Assembly (NCBI GenBank): GCA_030533445.1
Contig: CM060064.1
Coordinates: 509,916-573,915 of the forward strand
Source of the DNA: Cyprinodon diabolis
Taxonomy: Eukaryota; Chordata; Actinopteri; Cyprinodontiformes; Cyprinodontidae
DNA length: 64,000 nucleotides
Direction of reading: 5' to 3'
The notes beneath the pieces are model-generated. The model saw only the letters and a program-made list of their open reading frames with translations. It had not been told where the DNA came from and did not search any database. Each line of letters starts with the position of its first letter. Position 1 is the first letter of the stretch. Made by a program: the position numbers and the translations under genes. This document shows positions 25,301-33,641 of the stretch, one piece after another.

Positions 25301-28300
25301 GGGTCCCAAATGGGCCACTTGAGTGCATATGCAATACAGAGCAGACACACTAGGTGGCAGTCTTGCCTTTGGTTTCTGGCGTGCCAGAAGTCGGTCCGAA
25401 GTGGGAATTTTGGATGGATTTTGGGTTTTTAACTGTTTGAGTGCTGGATAGTGGGTTGAGGTGAGCCAAAAGGGACCAAATAGGGCCAGATGTGTGTAAT
25501 AAGTACTTTTACGGTGTTTTCGGAGCATTTGGCGAGGGGTGAGGTGGGACAAAGGGGTCCCAAGTCGGACAAAGGGTATCATTGTTGGGGTTTTTCGAGC
25601 TTTTGAGCGCCAGTGTGGGCTAAGGTGGGCAAAACGGGTGGTGTGTGGGACATGATGTGGGTTCTGGAGAACCAGGGGCTGCTCCATAGAGGTTGATGCG
25701 GGCCCAGAGTGCTCCGTCTCTGGGGAGAGGAGCTCCACTTGCTCCGCTGTTTCTGGAGGTGCAATGTGTGGATCCCAAGTGTGTAAATGCAGTCTAATGC
25801 TGAATTTTAAATCTTTCCTATTTAAAAGTTGAAGTTGAAAGCGGGTTAACTCACAGGATTGGGAAAACACATGTGTGGGTTTCACCACGGGGTGTGGTTT
25901 TACAAAGTTCTCTAGGGGTCAAAGGTCAAGTGGTGTGCGGCTTTCTGTCCGTTTAATGCGCAGCTCTGTCCCCCGAATGAGCATGGCCCTGCAGGTGGTT
26001 GTGTGGAGGTCAGACGGTGTGCTCAGCCCGTCTGCAGGCGGGCCCTCGGTGCTCTGTCTCTGGGGAGAGGATCTCCATGGGCCCGGTCCCTGGTTCTGGA
26101 GCCTGGTCCCGGTCCATGGGCCCGGTCCATGGGCCTGGTCCCTGGTTCTGGACCCAGGCCCTGCCCATTAAAGTCCCCTGTGATGCCGAGTTCTGTCCTA
26201 TTAATATTGTATATTTTCCACGGGCCCTGTGCGGCGTTCTCTAGGGGTCAAAGGTCAAGTGCTGTGCGGCTTTCTGTCCTTTTAATGAACACATATGTCC
26301 CCCGAATGGATCTCCATGGGCCCGGTCCCTGGTTCTGGAGCCTGGTCCCGGTCCATGGGCCTGTGGCGGGCCCGGGGTGCTCTGTCTCTGGGGAGAGGAC
26401 CTCCATGGGCCCGGTCCCTGGTTCTGGAGCCTGGTCCCGCTCCATGGGCCCGGTCCCTGGTTCTGGACCCAGGCCCTGCCCATTAAAGTCCCCTGTGATG
26501 CCGAGTTCTGTCCTAATAATATTGTATATTTTCCACGGGCCCTGTGCGGCTTTCTCTAGGGGTCAAAGGTCAAGTGCTGTGCGGCTTTCTGTCCGTTTAA
26601 TGAACACATATGTCCCCCGAATGGATCTCCATGGGCCCGGTCCCTGGTTCTGGAGCCTGGTCCCGCTCCATGGGCCTGTGGCGGGCCCGGGATGCTCTGT
26701 CTCTGGGGAGAGGACCTCCATGGGCCCGGTCCCTGGTTCTGGAGCCTGGTTCTGGACCCAGGCCCTGCCGACCACTGTCCCCTGGTGTCGACACCTGTCC
26801 CTGGGGTGTGCACTGGTTCTGAACCGGGCCCCATGGTTCTGGAGGCCTGTGGAGAACCAGGGCGGTCCAGGGCCCGCTTCATGGGCCCCCTGGTTCTGGA
26901 GCCTGGTTCTGGACCCAGGCCCTGCCGACCACTGTCCCCTGGTGTCGACACCTGTCCCTGGGGTTTGCACTGGTTCTGAACCGGGCCCCATGGTTCTGGA
27001 GGCCTGTGGAGAACCAGGGCGGTCCAGGGCCCGCTTCATGGGCCCGGTCCCTGGTTCTGGAGGTGTTGAACCAGGTCTGCTGAGTCTTGTCCCCTGATGT
27101 TGACACCTGTCCCTGGGGTGAGGGGCTGCACTGGGTGGCCTTGCCCCTGGTAAGGTGGTAAAACTTGGAAAAAAATCCAAAAAATGGTTAAAAGATTAAA
27201 AATATGCGCTTTAACATGCTGACTAGTGTCCCAGTGCTTCAATATGGCCAGATGTCCATTCATTGTTGCTGTTGGGTCGCTGTGAACCAGGTAAGTTTGT
27301 AAAATTTAGAAAAAAAGTACTTTTACGCCGTTATTGGAGCGTTTGACGAGGGGTGGGGTGGGACAAATGGGACCCAAGTGGGCCAGATGTGAGTATTAAT
27401 TACTTTTAAGGCATTATCGGAGCGTTTGGCGAGGGCTGTGGTGGGACATATGGGGTCACTATTGGTTAGGGTTAGGACATGTCCAGTTGTTCAGAATAGT
27501 CCTGTGTCCATCAGTTAGTGCCTCTGGGTGACCATGCCCCTGGTAAGGCAAAGTTTTCATTTGGCCCATTCAAAAGTGCGACGAGTTGGCACGTTCTTTC
27601 ATCCCAAGACATGTCCAGTTCTTCGGTATAGCCCTGTGTCCATCAGTTAGGGCCTCCGCGTGTCCGTGCCCCTGGTAAGGCAAAGTTTTCATTTGGCCCA
27701 TTCAAAAGTGCGACGAGTTGGCACATTCTTTCATCCCAAGACATGTCTCAACCCTAACTGCCTCCTATTGTCCCTTCGCCAAATGCCTCATCTCGTCCAT
27801 AGTTTCTCAGTCCTCGGACATGTCCAATAACTTGGTGCGCCCGATTGTCTCATGAAAAGAACTACCGGGCTGTCCCATAGTTAGATCCACACAAATGTCT
27901 AATATGCAGTAATGCGGGGTGTCCCCAGCCAATCGTCCTAACTGAGTTATACAAAGTGTCCCTGCGCCCTCTGGTGGTGAATCGCTGAATCTACCGATTC
28001 GATACCCTAACCTGCCCTTTTTTGTGAAACTTTGCCCTGTTTGGGGGTCCGCCACGGGCTCAGGGTGGGCGTTAAAAGTCGGGTGACCCGGGCATAAGGG
28101 TCACGAGGGTTTGCCCTATTTTTGGGCCCCGGGCCCGTGAGCCTGTGACCTTTAGTTTGGCCCCTAAAATTTTTCAAAAGAAGGCTATTTAATGCCCCCT
28201 CCTGTCCGAAAACTATCTCAGTCCCCTATTGTAGGTTAGGGATAGTAGTTAGTGATAGTGTTTAGGGATGGTGGTTAGGGATAGTGGTTAGGGTTGGTGA

Positions 28301-31300
28301 TTGGGGATAGTGGTTGGGGATAGTGGTTAGGGATAGTGGTTAGGGATAATGGTTAGGGTTGGTGATCGGGGATAGTGATTAGGGTTGGTGATTGGGGATA
28401 GTGGTTGGGGATAGTGGTTGGGGATAATGGTTAGGGATAGTGGTTAGGGATAGTGGTTAGGGTTGGTGATTGGGGATAGTGATTAGGGATGGTGGTTAGG
28501 GATAGTGGTTAGGGATAGTGGTTATGGTTGGTGATTGGGGATAGTGGTTGGGGATAGTGGTTAGGGTAGGTGATTGGGGATAGTGGTTGGGGATAGTGGT
28601 TAGGGATAGTGGTTAGGGATGGTGGTTAGGGATAATGGTTAGGGATAGTAGTTAGTGATAGTGTTTAGGGATGGTGGTTAGGGATAGTGGTTAGGGTTGC
28701 TGATTGGGGATAGTGGTTGGGGATAGTCGTTAGGGATAGTGGTTAGGGATACTGGTTAGGGATAGTGGTTAGGGTTGGTGATTGGGGATAGTGGTTAGGG
28801 TAGGTGATTGGGGATAGTGGTTAGGGTAGGTGATTGGGGATAGTGGTTGGGGATAGTGGTTAGGGATGGTGGTTAGGGATAATGTTTAGGGACAGTGGTT
28901 AGTGATAGTGATTAGGGATGGTGGTTAGGGATAATGGTTAGGGATAGTGGTTAGGGTTGGTGATTGGGGATAGTGGTTGGGGATAGTGGTTAGGGTAGGT
29001 GATTGGGGATAGTGGTTAGGGTTGGTGATTGGGGATAGTGGTTGGGGATAGTGGTTAGGGTAGGTGATTGGGGATAGTGGTTAGGGTTGGTGATTGGGGA
29101 TAGTGGTTGGGGATAGTGGTTAGGGATAGTGGTTAGGGATGGTGGTTAGGGATAATGGTTAGGGATAGTGGTTAGTGATAGTGATTAGGGATGGTGGTTA
29201 GGGATAATGGTTAGGGATAGTGGTTAGGGTAGGTGATTGGGGATAGTGGTTAGGGTAGGTGATTGGGGATAGTGGTTAGGGATAGTGGTTAGGGTAGGTG
29301 ATTGGGGATAGTGGTTAGGGTAGGTGATTGGGGATAGCGGTTAGTGATAGTGATTAGGGATGGTGGTTAGGGATAATGGTTAGGGATAGTCATTAGGGTT
29401 AGTGGTTACCCCCATCCTAACAGATTATTCTCTACCAGAGAAGATGCTTTGCACTTCTAACTGAAGCTTCCAGTAGCGCTGATGTCCTGGTGATCCCATC
29501 TCCACTACTTTAGGCCTATCTGTGCAGCCAAGAAGGGAAGAAGTAGAGAAACCTTTCAACCAGCTGATCGTCAGTGGGCAGGAACAGGTCTGGGAGATGC
29601 TTTCCTGTGTTCCTATGTGCCCCATAGATCCTGATAACTTTCCAGATAGAAGTTAGGGATGGAAATAGTTCAAACACTTCAGTTTACCTTGATTTCTGTA
29701 GCTAAGTCTGGAAGAAAACATCCAATCATTGAGTAAAAGACGATCTTCTCTCCATCCTCAGACTCTACAACAATAACATCACTGATGCTGGAGCCAAACT
29801 GGTCGCTCAGATGATTGAGGAATGCCCTCAGCTAGCAATTGTCAAGTATGTTAGACCTGAAAGGTCCAGAGAAAGAAATGAGCAAAATAGGACTTCTTGT
29901 CTGGTGTGTAATGCTGTCATGAACGTCTTTAGGATTGGTAAAAACAAGATCACAGGTGTCGGTGGAAGGTGTTTGGCCAACGCCATTAAGAAGAGTACTT
30001 CCATATTTGATGTTGGGTAAGTATATGAGAGCAGGCTTTTAAAGTTCTCATGGTCGGCGTCTCTACAACACTATCTAGGTTAGATGCCCCTCTCATAGCA
30101 CTGGTCTTGTCTTCCAGAATGTGGGGCAACAGCATTGGTGATGAGGGAGCAGAAGCATTTGCTGAAGCCTTGAGGAACCACAGAAGTCTCACCAACCTCA
30201 GGTAGCAGAACAGGGTGAAACCAGACTAATGACTCAGAAACTGATTCCAACACTGATTCATTCTGTTGCTTTCCTCTCTGCTGCAGTCTGTCTGCCAATG
30301 GCATCACTTCAGAAGGGGGCAAACATCTGGCAGAAGCACTGAAGGAGAACAGCGTCCTGAGGATCTTCTGGTATAAAAATTCTTCAGCTTGAGTTTAAAA
30401 TCAGATTTAGAAAATACTGAACTTTTCCTGCTCAGTTTGTTTTGGTCCATTGATTTCTGTAGCTTAGCCTGGAAGATTAGATTAGATTCAACTTTATTGT
30501 CATTGCACATGTACAGGTACAAGGCAACGAAATGCAGTTTAGGTCTAACCAGAAGTGCAATAGCAGCAAGTGCAGGATAAATAATGGTTCCATAAATACA
30601 GGACATGGGTTCTACTGAATGAGTATAAAGATGAATACCATTATAAATAGTGAATATAATATATAGATCACTAGTGTGAACTAAATTTACAGCTGGATAT
30701 GTACCGAATATAATATTAAGGTGGATAATACTATATAAAAAAAAAAGTTTTTACAGTTATGAGCTTAGAGATGTAGTCGTGATCCAGATTCCCTGACCAT
30801 AGATGAGGGTACTGACCAGTAAATAGAGAGCTCAGCTCTTTCTTCACTATAACAATCCAGTCATCAATGTCCTGATCCACCCTTTTCTGGTTAGGAACCA
30901 TCGACTTGGACTTGGAAGAGCCAATCTTCAGCCCTCCACCTTACACTCAGCCTCAAACTGCACCAGAGAACCAAGTTCATAGCTTTGGAGTCACCATTAC
31001 CAACTTCTAATCTCAGTCCATTAGAAGATCTGTGCTCAGAGCTGAAAGGATCGCCCGCTCCTTTTCAGAGGAATGGGCCAAAGTTTTAGTAAACTGCTGC
31101 TGTGAGAAACAGGAGGAGGAAAACTAAATGTTTGACCCCATTCAGGACGTGCAGCGGGCAGTCCCACCAGAAACTGAGGCAATACTGTAAACAAAGGAAA
31201 GACTGACTGGAAGGCAAGCGCTGAGGGACAAACAGCTGAAACTCACACAGACCTCTGGGTGGTAGCACCGGTCTCAGAACTAGTGGACATGTTAGACTAG

Positions 31301-33264
31301 ACCATCTAGACAAAGATCTGACCTGGGTTCTAATGTCTATGTAATCTACTGCTGCTTCCTCAGGTTGGTGCAGAATGAGATGATGGATGATGCAGCTCCC
31401 CACTGGGCCCAGTTGGTTCAAGCAGACACTGGGCTGACCCACCTTTGGTGAGGAGAGCAGTCAGTCATTCATGCTCAGAGCCTCCAGGTCAGTACCTGAG
31501 CTGCTGCTGCTGCTCAGAACGTCACCAGCTTCCTTTATTTGTCTGCAGGTTAATCAACAACCGCTTCACAGCTGCTGGGATCCAACACTTCGCTGATGCT
31601 TTAGCTTCCAACACCAAGATGAAGGAGATCTGGTGAGAATCAGACACACAGCATGGCCTGATCCACCCCCCCCCACTAAAATCCATCCAATCATCTGCAA
31701 TGGAGCCAGACATGGGCAATGTGGAGTCACTGAAGTAGGTGAGTCCAATCTTCACCGTGAATTAACCTGTGCAGATTGGACTCACCTAGTTAATTGGCTG
31801 GGTAGATTAAGTACATGACATGGAGATAACTTGTTGACTCCACATTGCCCATGTCTGGATGGAGCTTATAGACATGATTGGATGAGGAACTCCTTTACAG
31901 AGTAACAGAAAATGCTGCAAAACTTAAAGAGAAATCAACTTTCAGTCTTTTCTTTATTTCCTTAGTTGTCTAGTAATTCGTACGTTGTTTTAGTGAATGT
32001 TCACTAACATGGAGAACAAACTGCTGGTGAGAACAGAAGCAAATAAACCAAAGTGAACTTGTTGTGATTAGTGGGAGGGCGGGGCTTAATGAACCAGACC
32101 CCATGCAGGGGTTAAAGGGGACGCCCCGCCCCCTGGCCAACGCTGACTAGCTCCACCAATAACAGCTCATCCAGAACTGGTCGTAATTCAAGTAATTTCT
32201 GCATTTTAAACCAAAATTTTGACGTCAAGAGTAGAAAAACTAAGAGCCGGTGGAACTGAACCACCTCTGGCCGACGGCTCCCTCCGGCTTTTCCCACATC
32301 CTGGTCTGAAATCTTCTCTCAGCTTTGCTTGGTTTTCCTCTGCAGCTTTTTAATCCTACAGTCTTTCAAACAGTTCGAGTGTTTGTCGCCCTGTTGGCCA
32401 GGAGACTCGGACTTGTTAGGTGGAAACATCCCCATGCGCCATCTCAGGACAGATTACCGACCGTTAGACTTGAAGAGCTTTGATTTTATCATCAAACTAT
32501 TTGAAGAAATGAGTGCTGCCTCCTGCTGCTCCTTACTGCCCCCTGTTGGGCAGGGTGTCTTCCAGCATATTTAATTCTGATTAATGTGAAGCTGCATAAC
32601 AGTATATTTATTCCAAAAAATAAAAAAAACACTGGACTGCACCAAGTCTGAAGACGTTTGGCTTCCTGGATGGGAATTGGTTTGTTTTTGAACTTTCTTT
32701 GGAATGACAGAGAATCTTCTGCAGCAACAGTATATTTATTTAATGTTTATTGTCCAACTGGAGCCATGGAGAGTACATGTGAAATTCTATAGTTTCATCA
32801 TTTTTTATCTTCTTGCTGCAAACATTTCCTAACAGAATGAGGTCTGAGGGCGGCCATGTTGACTCGCTGCATTTAACACACAGAAATTTTCATTCAAGGT
32901 GCAAAGATTTTGCTTTCTAATCCATTTGGATCTTTTTTAACAGAAAATATATTATATTAGAAATAATAAAACAATACAGTTTTTATGTTATGTTCAATTT
33001 CTAAGGTAAAAAATAAAGAGTGGTGGCAAAGAGAGGCAATAAAGAAGGCGATGATTCCTGACGTCTCAGTATATCAGATAGAGATGATCTCATAGATAAT
33101 CCTGAAATCAAAGTTCATCTTCTGACCAACCAACCAATCAGGAAGCTTCTCCTCTCTGATGGAGTTATGGTTTGTTTCTGTGTTTCTACAGCTTTAAAGG
33201 AAACCTGCTCACTGAAGAGGAACAGAAACTGTTTAAATCAGAGAAACGGCTTCTTTTCCACTGA
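2494..33264 (+). CDS. nod1: NOD1, NACHT and LRR part, nine exons (CARD exons outside window)
   Basis: Cytosolic NLR receptor that senses iE-DAP peptidoglycan fragments and signals through RIPK2 to NF-kB. Joining nine GT-AG exons (2494-4306, 23312-23395, 29762-29845, 29933-30016, 30118-30201, 30287-30370, 31364-31447, 31549-31632, 33192-33264) gives about 823 codons from PVSRY to a TGA stop. This is close to the same part of human NOD1 (953 aa in total). Recognisable blocks are PVSRY, NESLG, Walker [16 protein letters not shown], Walker [27 protein letters not shown] and [13 protein letters not shown], followed by the NOD1 LRRs. All introns after the NACHT exon are phase 2. The CARD and start codon are not visible and should lie left of position 1. 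Two introns are swollen to 19 kb and 6.4 kb by minisatellites and transposons. No internal frameshift or stop is seen. Confidence 0.95.
4307..4337 (+). other. NOD1 splice donor and short unique intron start
   Basis: The donor GTAAGAAGG follows the NACHT exon directly. Only about 30 bp of unique sequence separate it from the first units of the 18-bp tandem array. Confidence 0.8.
4338..9388. repeat. 18-bp (2 x 9 bp) minisatellite, about 5 kb, with higher-order repeat
   Basis: The basic unit is GGTCCAATAGGTCCAGTG, itself two related 9-bp halves (GGTCCAATA and GGTCCAGTG), with interspersed variants such as GGTCAAATA and the marker CCAACAGCTCC. A higher-order repeat of about 1,374 bp is visible: the rare variant TCCAATCGGT occurs at 5601 and again at 6975, and the surrounding order of variants matches. 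The minus strand gives collagen-like GPIGPT translations, which result from the 9-bp GGTCCA period and are not a gene. The array occupies the start of the first LRR intron of NOD1. A few more units survive at 15381-15415, beyond the LINE insertion. Confidence 0.95.
10145..10915 (-). pseudogene. L2 ORF2, C-terminal reverse-transcriptase part
   Basis: This 256-residue frame starts just after the YADD region. It contains the thumb and C-terminal segment typical of L2/CR1 reverse transcriptases ([55 protein letters not shown] and a terminal [11 protein letters not shown]). It is separated from the upstream RT frame by a one-base deletion near 10970, so the protein is not continuous. Confidence 0.9.
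10908..11819 (-). pseudogene. L2 ORF2, reverse-transcriptase core
   Basis: A 303-residue frame with the standard LINE RT landmarks: [16 protein letters not shown], the HHSTETALV segment, [13 protein letters not shown] (first catalytic Asp), [13 protein letters not shown], and the catalytic CYADDTQLY box. After YADD the frame is lost: the downstream L2 sequence continues in another frame because a base is missing. It reads in the same frame as the endonuclease segment upstream, separated only by an in-frame TGA at 11934-11936. Confidence 0.92.
11934..12707 (-). pseudogene. L2 ORF2, C-terminal endonuclease part
   Basis: Encodes the second half of the APE-like endonuclease: [10 protein letters not shown], then [12 protein letters not shown] (the GDFN active-site motif), then LDLVLTYG and LSDHILI (the SDH catalytic motif). 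It continues into the linker before the RT and ends at an in-frame TGA (11934-11936), after AYFSS. The same TGA is present in the second L2 copy at the corresponding place (51044-51046). The 5' side is broken by the inverted L2 insertion. Confidence 0.9.
12708..13743 (+). mobile_element. 5'-truncated L2 inserted in inverted orientation
   Basis: A plus-strand copy of the L2 3' end: about 100 codons of the RT C-terminus (from [11 protein letters not shown] to a terminal FDKASS and stop at 13018), the 3' UTR, and the L2 tail ending in AAACTGAATTGAAAATTGAA. It is flanked by TTGCTTT on both sides (12701-12707 and 13744-13750), a probable 7-bp target-site duplication. Comparison with the second L2 copy near 51790, where the host sequence runs through uninterrupted, confirms that this segment is an insertion into ORF2 of the larger LINE. 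Confidence 0.88.
13751..14247 (-). pseudogene. L2 ORF2, N-terminal endonuclease part
   Basis: Begins with an ATG nine bases after the ORF1 stop and contains the APE-type endonuclease start: [12 protein letters not shown] (N of the active site), [13 protein letters not shown] (catalytic Glu in TETW) and RGGGVATIF. The frame hits a stop after FQSD near 13825, where the second L2 copy instead reads [10 protein letters not shown]. This copy therefore carries a private nonsense mutation as well as the nested insertion. Confidence 0.88.
14257..15117 (-). CDS. L2 ORF1 protein with SGNH-type esterase domain
   Basis: An intact 286-codon frame. The N-terminal part has a small Cys pattern (CQMF, CNKCGIF), then a short coiled-coil-like stretch ([16 protein letters not shown]) and a basic segment [10 protein letters not shown]. 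The second half is a GDSL/SGNH-like hydrolase fold: [11 protein letters not shown] (block I, with Ser in GSS), [11 protein letters not shown] (block III, GxND), and a C-terminal [18 protein letters not shown] carrying the D-x-x-H pair. Esterase-type ORF1 proteins are known from CR1/L2 LINEs. No stop or frameshift is visible, although ORF2 of the same element is broken. Confidence 0.85.
   Translation of the reverse strand: MASLSPCLDSFPTLPSSSPLSCSLCQMFSYSSASFSDNGMCNKCGIFVALEARVSELESRLQAVEHPGVKVGPPRSCPPAVPEQPGDWVTVRRKRSRGSLPTGHHQPVHVSNRFSPLSDTPTEKPTLVIGSSIVRNVALETPGTIVKCLPGARTGDIKSYLKLLAKDKVKYSKIVIHAGGNDTRLRRSDVTKISVAVCKFAKTMWDSVIFSGPLPDLTSDDMFSRMSSFNRWLSRWCPENNVGYINNWQSFWGKPGLIRRDGIHPTLDGAALLSRNLATFISPPKP
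15118..15378 (-). other. L2 5' region
   Basis: Sequence upstream of ORF1 ending at the array junction. It includes the segment AACTTCAGATGGAG and the repeated AAACAGGAAGTGAACC, also found at the 5' end of the second L2 copy (54375-54440), so it belongs to the element. Confidence 0.6.
15416..16608. other. NOD1 intron, no recognisable feature
   Basis: About 1.2 kb of ordinary AT-rich intronic sequence between the remnant of the 18-bp array and the 42-bp array. Short open frames (for example 16193-16570) show no recognisable family. Confidence 0.6.
16609..21131. repeat. 42-bp minisatellite, about 107 copies, with 880-bp higher-order repeat
   Basis: Each 42-bp unit contains TTCTAGAACTCGATGGCG, then CTCTGAGGCGG, then TTTATTCATCCTG. 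The XbaI site TCTAGA is present in almost every unit. The period is 14 codons, so long plus-strand frames ([14 protein letters not shown] repeated, up to 321 aa) stay open without being genes. A rarer EcoRI-containing variant, TGTTTGGAATTCGATGG, recurs near 18713, 19132, 19593 and 20012. Spacings alternate between 419 and 461 bp, giving a higher-order period of about 880 bp. The right end, from about 20700, degrades into variants with ATCATG and GATGCGG. Confidence 0.95.
21132..22736 (-). mobile_element. Tc1-like transposon with long inverted repeats
   Basis: A 1,605-bp element beginning CAGTGGGGCAAAAAAGTATT and ending with its inverse, flanked by TA on both sides (21130-21131 and 22737-22738). 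The terminal inverted repeats extend about 200 bp and end near a segment matching AAGTATTTGGTCA. The element sits inside the 42-bp array, which resumes at 22737. A second copy of this family lies at 51973-53575. Confidence 0.95.
21349..22371 (-). CDS. Tc1 transposase, apparently intact
   Basis: A 340-aa protein, the usual length for Tc1/mariner transposases. It catalyses cut-and-paste transposition at TA sites. The N-terminal paired-like helix-turn-helix region reads [20 protein letters not shown] then [20 protein letters not shown]. An NLS-like basic segment follows, then a second HTH ([20 protein letters not shown]). The DD34E catalytic residues are all visible: Asp in [12 protein letters not shown], Asp in [13 protein letters not shown], and Glu in [14 protein letters not shown]. 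It ends NKGYITKY and stop. No frameshift is seen, and both inverted repeats are present, so this copy may be recently active. Confidence 0.95.
   Translation of the reverse strand: MAKTRELSKDTRNKIIDLHQAGKSESAIGKKLGVKKSTVGSIIRKWKTYKTTDNLPRSGAPRKISPRGVKMITRTVSKNPRTTRGDLVNDLQRAGTKVTKATISNTLRRQGLKSCSARRVPLLKPVHVKARLKFAREHLDDPDDDWENIIWSDETKIELFGKNSTGRVWRRENAELHPKNTIPTVKHGGGNIMLWGCFSAKGPGRLIRVKERMNGAMYRQILSENLLPSARALKMKRGWVFQHDNDPKHTARVTKEWLRKKHFKVLEWPSQSPDLNPIENLWRELKVRVAQRQPQNITALEEIRMEEWAKIPATVCENLVKTYRKLLISVIANKGYITKY
22737..23127. repeat. 42-bp minisatellite continuation after Tc1
   Basis: About nine further units with the same TTCTAGAACT core, mostly the diverged form carrying CATCATG and GATGCGG. 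The array stops about 185 bp before the next NOD1 exon. Confidence 0.9.
23312..23395 (+). CDS. nod1: NOD1 LRR exon (84 bp)
   Basis: The acceptor CCCACAG precedes 23312 and the donor GTGAG follows 23395. It encodes [14 protein letters not shown] and ends KVVKILG, matching the human LRR that begins LSVNQITDGG. Phase 2 at both ends. Flanked on the left by 19 kb and on the right by 6.4 kb of repeat-rich intron. Confidence 0.95.
23396..24214 (+). other. Start of the 6.4-kb NOD1 intron; degenerate ACACATTTGCAAAT-like repeats
   Basis: Mostly plain intron. Between about 23705 and 23945, loose direct repeats of an ACACATTTGCAAAT-like motif alternate with ACAGAC, giving an irregular period. Nothing coding was recognised. 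Confidence 0.5.
24215..25180. repeat. 13-bp TTAGGG-containing array, block 1
   Basis: Tandem 13-bp units such as GTGGTTAGGGATA, with variants GTGATTGGGGATA, ATGGTTAGGGATA and GTGGTTAGGGTTG. Most units contain the telomere hexamer TTAGGG, but the spacing is 13 bp, not 6, so this is not a fossil telomere. The G-rich strand is the NOD1 sense strand. A matching block occurs at 28232-29405. Confidence 0.95.
25181..25904. other. Unique-looking island between the 13-bp blocks, left part
   Basis: GC-moderate sequence with no recognised gene. The phrase AAGTACTTTTACGGTGTTTT, followed by a GGCGAGGGGTGAGG-like stretch (around 25502-25550), recurs in diverged form near 27325-27430. The island therefore contains internal dispersed duplications. 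Confidence 0.5.
25905..27060. repeat. GC-rich tandem duplications of 315-330 bp and about 190 bp
   Basis: The segment CTAGGGGTCAAAGGTCAAGT begins near 25912, 26241 and 26556, giving spacings of about 329 and 315 bp. Downstream, a block with CTGCCGACCACTGTCCCCTG recurs near 26765 and 26921. Inside these are short GGGCCCGGTCCCTGGTTCTG modules repeated many times. Open frames on both strands here follow from the GC-rich repetition and lack any known domain. Confidence 0.8.
27061..28231. other. Island between the 13-bp blocks, right part
   Basis: No gene recognised. A duplicated phrase, GGCAAAGTTTTCATTTGGCC, occurs near 27547 and 27677 with about 130-bp spacing. The region is CpG-containing and compositionally unlike the flanking TTAGGG-like arrays. 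Confidence 0.5.
28232..29405. repeat. 13-bp TTAGGG-containing array, block 2
   Basis: Same family and orientation as 24215-25180, with GTGGTTAGGGATA and the extra frequent variant GTGGTTAGGGTAG. The two blocks flank a 3-kb island, as if one array had been split by an insertion or the array had been duplicated with the island. Confidence 0.95.
29762..29845 (+). CDS. nod1: NOD1 LRR exon (84 bp)
   Basis: The acceptor CCTCAG precedes and the donor GTATGT follows. Encodes [18 protein letters not shown] and then ECPQLAIVK, matching human LYNNQITDVG. Phase 2 at both ends. Followed by an 87-bp intron. Confidence 0.95.
29933..30016 (+). CDS. nod1: NOD1 LRR exon (84 bp)
   Basis: Acceptor TCTTTAG, donor GTAAGT. 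Encodes [18 protein letters not shown] and then SISTFDVG-like residues (actual order STSIFDVG). Matches the human LGKNKITSEGG repeat. Confidence 0.95.
30118..30201 (+). CDS. nod1: NOD1 LRR exon (84 bp)
   Basis: Acceptor CTTCCAG, donor GTAGCA. Encodes [20 protein letters not shown], the best conserved NOD1 repeat (human MWGNQVGDEG). Confidence 0.96.
30287..30370 (+). CDS. nod1: NOD1 LRR exon (84 bp)
   Basis: Acceptor CTGCTGCAG, donor GTATAA. Encodes [20 protein letters not shown] and ends VLRIFW, matching human LASNGISTEGGKSLA. Confidence 0.95.
30464..30770. repeat. Dispersed teleost-type interspersed repeat
   Basis: The segment starting TTAGATTAGATTCAACTTTA and containing GGCAACGAAATGCAGTTTAG looks like a short non-coding interspersed element of a kind I recognise from fish genomes. 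It ends near an A-rich tract at 30740-30750. I cannot assign it to a superfamily from this single copy. Confidence 0.45.
31364..31447 (+). CDS. nod1: NOD1 LRR exon (84 bp), divergent
   Basis: Acceptor TTCCTCAG, donor GTGAGG. Encodes [20 protein letters not shown] and ends GLTHLW. It aligns with the human repeat beginning LTQNELNDEVAESLAEML. The usual A-x-x-L-A helix face here reads APHWAQL, with Trp at a normally small aliphatic position. Confidence 0.92.
31549..31632 (+). CDS. nod1: NOD1 LRR exon (84 bp)
   Basis: Acceptor GTCTGCAG, donor GTGAGA. Encodes [20 protein letters not shown] and ends MKEIW, matching human LIQNQITAKGTAQLADALQS. Confidence 0.95.
31684..31884. mobile_element. 200-bp palindromic (foldback) element, MITE-like
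   Basis: The two arms are inverse copies. CATCCAATCAT (31684-31694) pairs with ATGATTGGATG (31874-31884). A perfect 24-bp arm beginning CCAGACATGGGCAATGTGG pairs with its inverse around 31832-31855. A third pair is AGGTGAGTCCAATCT with AGATTGGACTCACCT. The whole could fold into one long interrupted hairpin in the last NOD1 intron. No coding capacity and no clear target duplication. Confidence 0.75.
31885..33191 (+). other. Rest of the last NOD1 intron
   Basis: About 1.3 kb of AT-rich intron with no recognised element. It ends in the acceptor TTTCTACAG. Confidence 0.6.
33192..33264 (+). CDS. nod1: NOD1 terminal exon
   Basis: Acceptor TTTCTACAG. Encodes [19 protein letters not shown], then LLFH and TGA (33262-33264). 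This corresponds to the human C-terminus LNGNLIKPEEAK...EKRIICF, so the gene ends at the expected place. Confidence 0.95.
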
Positions 33265-33352
33265 TGGAACTGCTCTTTTCCTCCTGGATGGAACCATGAA
33301 CTCTGGTTTACTGCTACTGTGCCACATCCTGAACCAGAGCCTGTTAAAGGCC

Positions 33353-33425
33353 TCAATTCAATTCAGTTTATTTATATAGCGCCAATCCACAACACAAGTC
33401 ATGTCAAAACACTTTACAGTTCAAC
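33353..33425 (-). mobile_element. L2 3'-tail fragment
   Basis: The sequence TTCAGTTTATTTATATAGCG followed by CACTTTACAGTTCAACC is the same tail as the left end of the LINE at 9389. It is a short 5'-truncated L2 remnant lying in or just after the NOD1 3' UTR. Confidence 0.75.
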
Positions 33426-33641
33426 CTCAAACACTGCAGAGATCCAGCTGTGACTGCAGCTGCATCCTGTGTTCCGTTAGCATTTAGTCTCAAATTGCAG
33501 CCTCTGATCCAGCGTCTGCGGGCGGTTCCTCTGATCAGAGAGCTACCAGAGAACCTATTAGAACCAGCTAGCATGGATGCATCTGAGCTGGAACGTTTCC
33601 GGTTTATTCTAAGAACAATAGACATAGAGAGCCTTTATATA

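Noticed and set aside
26003..27180. 364-codon and 205-codon GC-rich frames on opposite strands
   Set aside because: GC-rich tandem duplications suppress stops; no domain is visible and both strands are equally open.
24215..29405. Interstitial telomere (TTAGGG)n
   Set aside because: TTAGGG occurs once per 13-bp unit, not as contiguous hexamers; not a chromosome-end or fusion remnant.
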